A stretch of DNA of 64,000 nt from Flavonifractor hominis (lineage in GTDB: Bacteria > Bacillota > Clostridia > Oscillospirales > Oscillospiraceae), in NCBI RefSeq assembly GCF_040095835.1, contig NZ_JBBMFT010000004.1, forward strand, positions 1 through 64,000, read 5' to 3'. Made by a program: the position numbers and the translations under genes. The stretch's first letter is position 1; each line of letters begins with the position of its first letter. Shown here in pieces: positions 60,688-64,000 of this stretch. The notes below the pieces were generated by a model that saw nothing but the letters and a program-made list of their open reading frames with translations, had not been told where the DNA came from and did no database searches.

Positions 60688-62604
60688 TCAGTCCTCGTTC
60701 TCTTTTCGGTCGGCCAGCTCAGCCGCAGCATCCTTCTCCACCGCCTGATAGGCAACAGGAGGCCGGACAGCCGAGGGATCGGTAAAGACCTGCTCAAAGG
60801 TCTCCGCGTCCATATTCTCATATTTGAGCAGGTAGTCCGCTACAAAATCCAGCTGGCTCCGCCGGGCAGAGAGGATCTGCCGGCAGCGGTCATAGGCGCC
60901 ATCGATGAGGGCACGGATCTCCTCATCAATGAGAGCGGCCACCTCCTCGGAGTAGTTCTTTGTCTGGGCCATGGACCGGCCGATAAACACCTCGTCATGG
61001 CCGGAATCAAAGACCACATTGCCCAGTTTTTCGCTCATACCGTAGCGGGTGACCATGTTGCGGGCAATGGAACTGGCCTTCTGCAGGTCGCTGCCCGCGC
61101 CCGTAGAGATATCCCCAAGCGCCAGCTCTTCGGCGGCCCGGCCACCCAGGCAGACCGCAATGCGCTCCGTGAGCTGCTGCCTGGACTGGAAGGTCACGTC
61201 CTCCTTCGGCAGCGAAATGGTCATGCCACCCGCCATACCCCGGGGAATGATGGTGATCTGGTGCACCGGGTCCTGACTCTCCAGGTCATGGATGACAATC
61301 GCATGGCCCGCCTCATGGTAGGCGGTGAGCTTCCGCTCCCGTTCAATAACCACCCGGCTTTTCTTCTCCGGTCCGGCAATGACCTTGATGACCGCCTCGT
61401 TCAATTCATCCATACCGATAAAACGGTGGTGCTTTCGGGCGGAAAGCAGAGCCGCCTCGTTCATCAAATTCTCCAGATCCGCGCCGGTAAACCCGCCGGT
61501 GCCCCGGGCCAGTTCGGCCAGGGAGACGTCGTCCCCCAGGGGCTTGTTGCGGGCATGGACCTTCAGGATGGCCTCCCGGCCCTTGATGTCGGGATAGCCC
61601 ACGTACACCTGCCGGTCGAACCGGCCGGGACGCAGCAGAGCGGGATCCAGGATATCCTGCCGGTTGGTGGCCGCCATGACCACCACACCCTCGTTGTTGC
61701 CGAAGCCGTCCATCTCCACCAGCAGCTGGTTGAGGGTCTGCTCCCGCTCGTCATGGCCGCCGCCCAGGCCCGCGCCGCGCTGACGGCCCACGGCGTCGAT
61801 CTCGTCGATGAATACAATGGCAGGCGCGTTCTTCTTAGCCTGGTCAAACAAATCCCGGACGCGGGAGGCGCCCACGCCCACATAGAGCTCCACAAAATCC
61901 GAACCCGAGATGGAAAGGAAATGCACACCTGCTTCCCCAGCCACCGCTTTGGCCAGCAGGGTCTTGCCGGTACCCGGCGGGCCCACCAGCAGCACACCCT
62001 TGGGGATGCGGGCTCCCAGTTCCAGAAAGCGTTTGGGCTCCTTCAGAAACTCCACGATCTCCTGCAGCTCCGCCTTCTCCTCCTCGGCGCCGGCCACATC
62101 GTCAAAGGTGACTTTCTTCTGCTCGTCGGCGCCGCTGCGGGTGCGGGCCCGTCCAAACCGGGCGGTACGGTCAGCGCCGCCCCCGCCTCCGCCGGCACCT
62201 GCCTGACGCAGGAACATGAAGTACCACAAAAGGCCAAACACCACCAGCACCGCCACCCAGGGCAGGAAGGAGGCCCAGAAGGGAGGCTCCCACCCCTGAG
62301 GATAGTCGTAGTCGGTAATGATACCCTGGTGGAGCTGTTCCACGATCAGATCATTGAAGTCATTGTAGAACCACTCTGGATCGGCCACCTCATAGGTCAC
62401 CAGGTTCTGACCTTCCGGCATCCCCTTCAGGGTGAGTGTGACGGTGTTGTCCTTGAGCTCCACCTGCTCCACCTGCTGTTGTTCCAGCAGGCGGCGGATC
62501 TCTCCATAGGTGGCCGCCGGGGTGTTATCCAGGCCGCCCTGCAGGGCAAAGACGGTCATCATCAAAATCAAGGCGATGAGGACATAAAAGCCCACATCGC
62601 GCAT
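60688..62604 (-). CDS. ftsH: ATP-dependent zinc metalloprotease FtsH
   Basis: 638 residues from ATG at 62604 (GGAGAG upstream); a TTG six codons earlier is the alternative. Two membrane helices (about 6-22 and 112-133) around an extracellular domain; a Gly-rich linker; AAA domain with GPPGTGKT, VFIDEIDAVG and second region of homology RPGRFDRQV; protease site HEAGH. Degrades membrane and regulatory proteins. Follows tilS-hpt as in Bacillus. Confidence 0.97.
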   Translation of the reverse strand: MRDVGFYVLIALILMMTVFALQGGLDNTPAATYGEIRRLLEQQQVEQVELKDNTVTLTLKGMPEGQNLVTYEVADPEWFYNDFNDLIVEQLHQGIITDYDYPQGWEPPFWASFLPWVAVLVVFGLLWYFMFLRQAGAGGGGGGADRTARFGRARTRSGADEQKKVTFDDVAGAEEEKAELQEIVEFLKEPKRFLELGARIPKGVLLVGPPGTGKTLLAKAVAGEAGVHFLSISGSDFVELYVGVGASRVRDLFDQAKKNAPAIVFIDEIDAVGRQRGAGLGGGHDEREQTLNQLLVEMDGFGNNEGVVVMAATNRQDILDPALLRPGRFDRQVYVGYPDIKGREAILKVHARNKPLGDDVSLAELARGTGGFTGADLENLMNEAALLSARKHHRFIGMDELNEAVIKVIAGPEKKSRVVIERERKLTAYHEAGHAIVIHDLESQDPVHQITIIPRGMAGGMTISLPKEDVTFQSRQQLTERIAVCLGGRAAEELALGDISTGAGSDLQKASSIARNMVTRYGMSEKLGNVVFDSGHDEVFIGRSMAQTKNYSEEVAALIDEEIRALIDGAYDRCRQILSARRSQLDFVADYLLKYENMDAETFEQVFTDPSAVRPPVAYQAVEKDAAAELADRKENED

Positions 62605-62654
62605 GCTTGCTCTCCGTTTCAATCTCGGGACACGTCCTTTCCGGGCAACGTATT

Positions 62655-63209
62655 TTACTTGCCCTCGTACACGCAGGGCTTCAAAACGCCGATATAGGGC
62701 AGATTGCGGTACCTTTCGTCGTAATCCAGCCCATACCCCACCACAAAATAGTCAGGGATGGAGAAGCCCGCGTAGTGCAGCTGCACCGGCTTGGTACGGC
62801 GCGAGGGCTTATCCAGCAGGGTACACAGCCGCACGGAGGCCGGCTTGCGGGCCTGGAGGATCTGCAGCAGATAGCTCAGGGTGTTGCCGCTGTCCAGGAT
62901 ATCCTCGATGACGATCACATCCTTGCCCTCGATCTGCTCGGACAGGTCCTTGACGATCTTCACCTGGCCGGAACTGGACGTACCCGAACCGTAGGAGGAC
63001 ACTGCCATGAAATCCACTGTGCAGGGCAGGTGGATCTGCCGCACCAGATCGGCCATAAAGACGAAGGATCCCCGCAGTACGCTGACCAGCAGCGGCTCCT
63101 TACCGGCGTAGTCCCGGTCGATCTCCGCAGCAATCTCCGCTACCCGCTGCCGCAGCTGTTCTTCGGAAAAGAGCACCCGTTCCACGTCTTTGTCCAGAAT
63201 GTGTTCCAT
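62655..63209 (-). CDS. hpt: Hypoxanthine phosphoribosyltransferase
   Basis: 184 residues, usual size. PRPP loop VIVIEDILDSGNTL, VSVLRGSFVFMADL near the N-terminus and FMAVSSYGSGTSSSG flexible loop. Salvages hypoxanthine and guanine. Starts 8 bases after tilS. Confidence 0.96.
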   Translation of the reverse strand: MEHILDKDVERVLFSEEQLRQRVAEIAAEIDRDYAGKEPLLVSVLRGSFVFMADLVRQIHLPCTVDFMAVSSYGSGTSSSGQVKIVKDLSEQIEGKDVIVIEDILDSGNTLSYLLQILQARKPASVRLCTLLDKPSRRTKPVQLHYAGFSIPDYFVVGYGLDYDERYRNLPYIGVLKPCVYEGK

Positions 63210-63216
63210 ACTTCCC

Positions 63217-64000
63217 TTACCCTTCCTTCCATATGATCACTTCATAGGCCGGCTGTCCGGGCAGAGCCAGCCGGCTCTGATCCGGGCCAAAGCCCGCCAC
63301 TGCCGCTACACCCCGTCCATCCGCCAGCACCGGAATACGTTCCCGCTCCCGCCGGGGGACTTTGGCGTCGATCAACAGTTTTTTTACCGTCTTGGTACCT
63401 CCCCGCCGGGGCAGGGCGATCTCATCACCAGTCTGCCGGGGCCGGAGCATCGGCAGACCCTCCAAAGCGTCCCGGGCCAGATAAAAGGCTCCGGGCCGTC
63501 CCATACCCTCCTCCGGGCAGATGGTCGCCCGACAGGACACCCGCCACGGGGTTCCCTCAGGGGCCGTCTCTCCGTCCAGCGCCAGCGGTATGGGATGAAA
63601 GGGGGGCAGGGGCTCGCTGCGGGTGGTGAGCAGCAGCTCCCCATACACCCGCTGGGCCAGCTTTCCGCCCGGCAGAAACACGACAGCGGAGGGGTCGTCC
63701 CCCCGGGCCAATTCCACGATGGCCTTCAGATGGGCCGCCGAGCAGTCGGTGTTGCCGTCCCCCAGCATCTCCAGCAGGCGGCGGGCCGCCCGTGGGGCGA
63801 TGGCGGCGGGCAGGTCCGCCAGATACCGTGCCTCGATCACCAGGTCGTCCTCCGCCCAGCGGGCATGGCAGCAGGCGGCGGCCGCCTGGGCGTTGAGATA
63901 GTCGTTGTCAGCCCGCAGATAGCCCATCGTCTCAGCACAGCGCTCGGTCAGGCGGGGGTTGAGCTGCCGCAGCACTGGTATCACCTGATGGCGGATACGG
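63217..64000 (-). CDS. tilS: tRNA(Ile)-lysidine synthetase, C-terminal part (partial)
   Basis: 261 codons visible; the N-terminal part with the ATP-pyrophosphatase motif lies beyond the right edge. The visible start RIRHQVIPVLRQLNPRL matches the TilS middle helix; the C-terminal domain follows, with GLPMLRPRQTGDEIALPRRGG and TKTVKKLLIDAKVPRRERERIPVL. Modifies C34 of tRNA-Ile(CAU). The internal GTG near 63984 is not a start. Gene order tilS-hpt-ftsH supports the call. Confidence 0.93.
   Translation of the reverse strand, partial: RIRHQVIPVLRQLNPRLTERCAETMGYLRADNDYLNAQAAAACCHARWAEDDLVIEARYLADLPAAIAPRAARRLLEMLGDGNTDCSAAHLKAIVELARGDDPSAVVFLPGGKLAQRVYGELLLTTRSEPLPPFHPIPLALDGETAPEGTPWRVSCRATICPEEGMGRPGAFYLARDALEGLPMLRPRQTGDEIALPRRGGTKTVKKLLIDAKVPRRERERIPVLADGRGVAAVAGFGPDQSRLALPGQPAYEVIIWKEG

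Noticed and set aside
1..64000. CRISPR arrays, rRNA genes, insertion sequences, integrases
   Set aside because: No regularly spaced repeats, no rRNA-like stretch and no transposase or integrase motif was seen on either strand.

Overview
The window is about 60% GC chromosomal DNA from a Gram-positive, probably obligately anaerobic Clostridia-type bacterium; I place it near the gut Oscillospiraceae (Flavonifractor, Pseudoflavonifractor, Intestinimonas and relatives) by inference. The support is S-layer-homology (SLH) anchored giant enzymes, a V-type ATPase in the ntpFIKECGABD order, BofA/YaaL, YloU-YloV, a 2-hydroxyacyl-CoA dehydratase/activase pair, Firmicute gene orders (tilS-hpt-ftsH, metG-tatD) and strong AAGGAGG ribosome sites. 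Nothing in the window identifies the species.

Layout. 1-12.2 kb (minus): two giant secreted multidomain glycan-degrading proteins, a GH67-like candidate glycosidase running off the left edge and an SLH-anchored polysaccharide lyase family 8 enzyme. Between them sits a four-gene phage-derived module (two small tail-region proteins, M15 endolysin, holin). A divergent LacI-type regulator (12.4-13.5 kb) faces the lyase gene across an intergenic region holding a perfect consensus promoter and two candidate operators. 13.7-22.4 kb (minus): complete nine-gene V-type ATPase operon whose K subunit has the Na+-binding residues. 22.7-25.6 kb (minus): DUF4015 protein, MarR regulator, minimal SLH protein, BofA, YaaL. 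25.6-25.9 kb: a structured, gene-free region. 25.9-32.8 kb (plus): a divergent type II topoisomerase pair, YitT, a LUD-domain protein and a lipoprotein. 32.8-35.9 kb (plus): tRNA-Gly, then a dehydratase-like protein and a fused dehydratase-like/activase protein. 35.9-38.4 kb: small membrane protein, Asp23/YloU, FakA/YloV. 38.4-47.4 kb (minus): a polar amino acid ABC importer and a complete oligopeptide ABC importer. 47.7-52.2 kb (minus): GNAT, DUF2156, PspC, DEAD-box helicase, RlmA-like methyltransferase. 52.3-56.8 kb (plus): asymmetric ABC-F protein, membrane protein, MetG. 56.9-58.2 kb (minus): a cation/proton antiporter preceded by a fluoride riboswitch, lying between metG and tatD. 58.3-59.7 kb (plus): TatD and its radical SAM partner. 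59.7-64 kb (minus): a 41-residue protein, an anchored amidase, FtsH, Hpt and the C-terminal part of TilS.

How the parts fit. The left end looks like a regulated surface glycan-utilisation locus with a possible secretion-assisting lysis cassette. The ATPase, antiporter and importers are energy and transport functions. The rest is mostly conserved housekeeping. The most notable items are the fluoride-riboswitch/antiporter insertion between metG and tatD, the lysis cassette between two giant surface proteins, the LamG-like domain inserted in the PL8 core, the one-sided ABC-F ATPase, the orphan dehydratase/activase pair, and two unassigned structured RNA-like elements (25731-25829 and 51158-51233).
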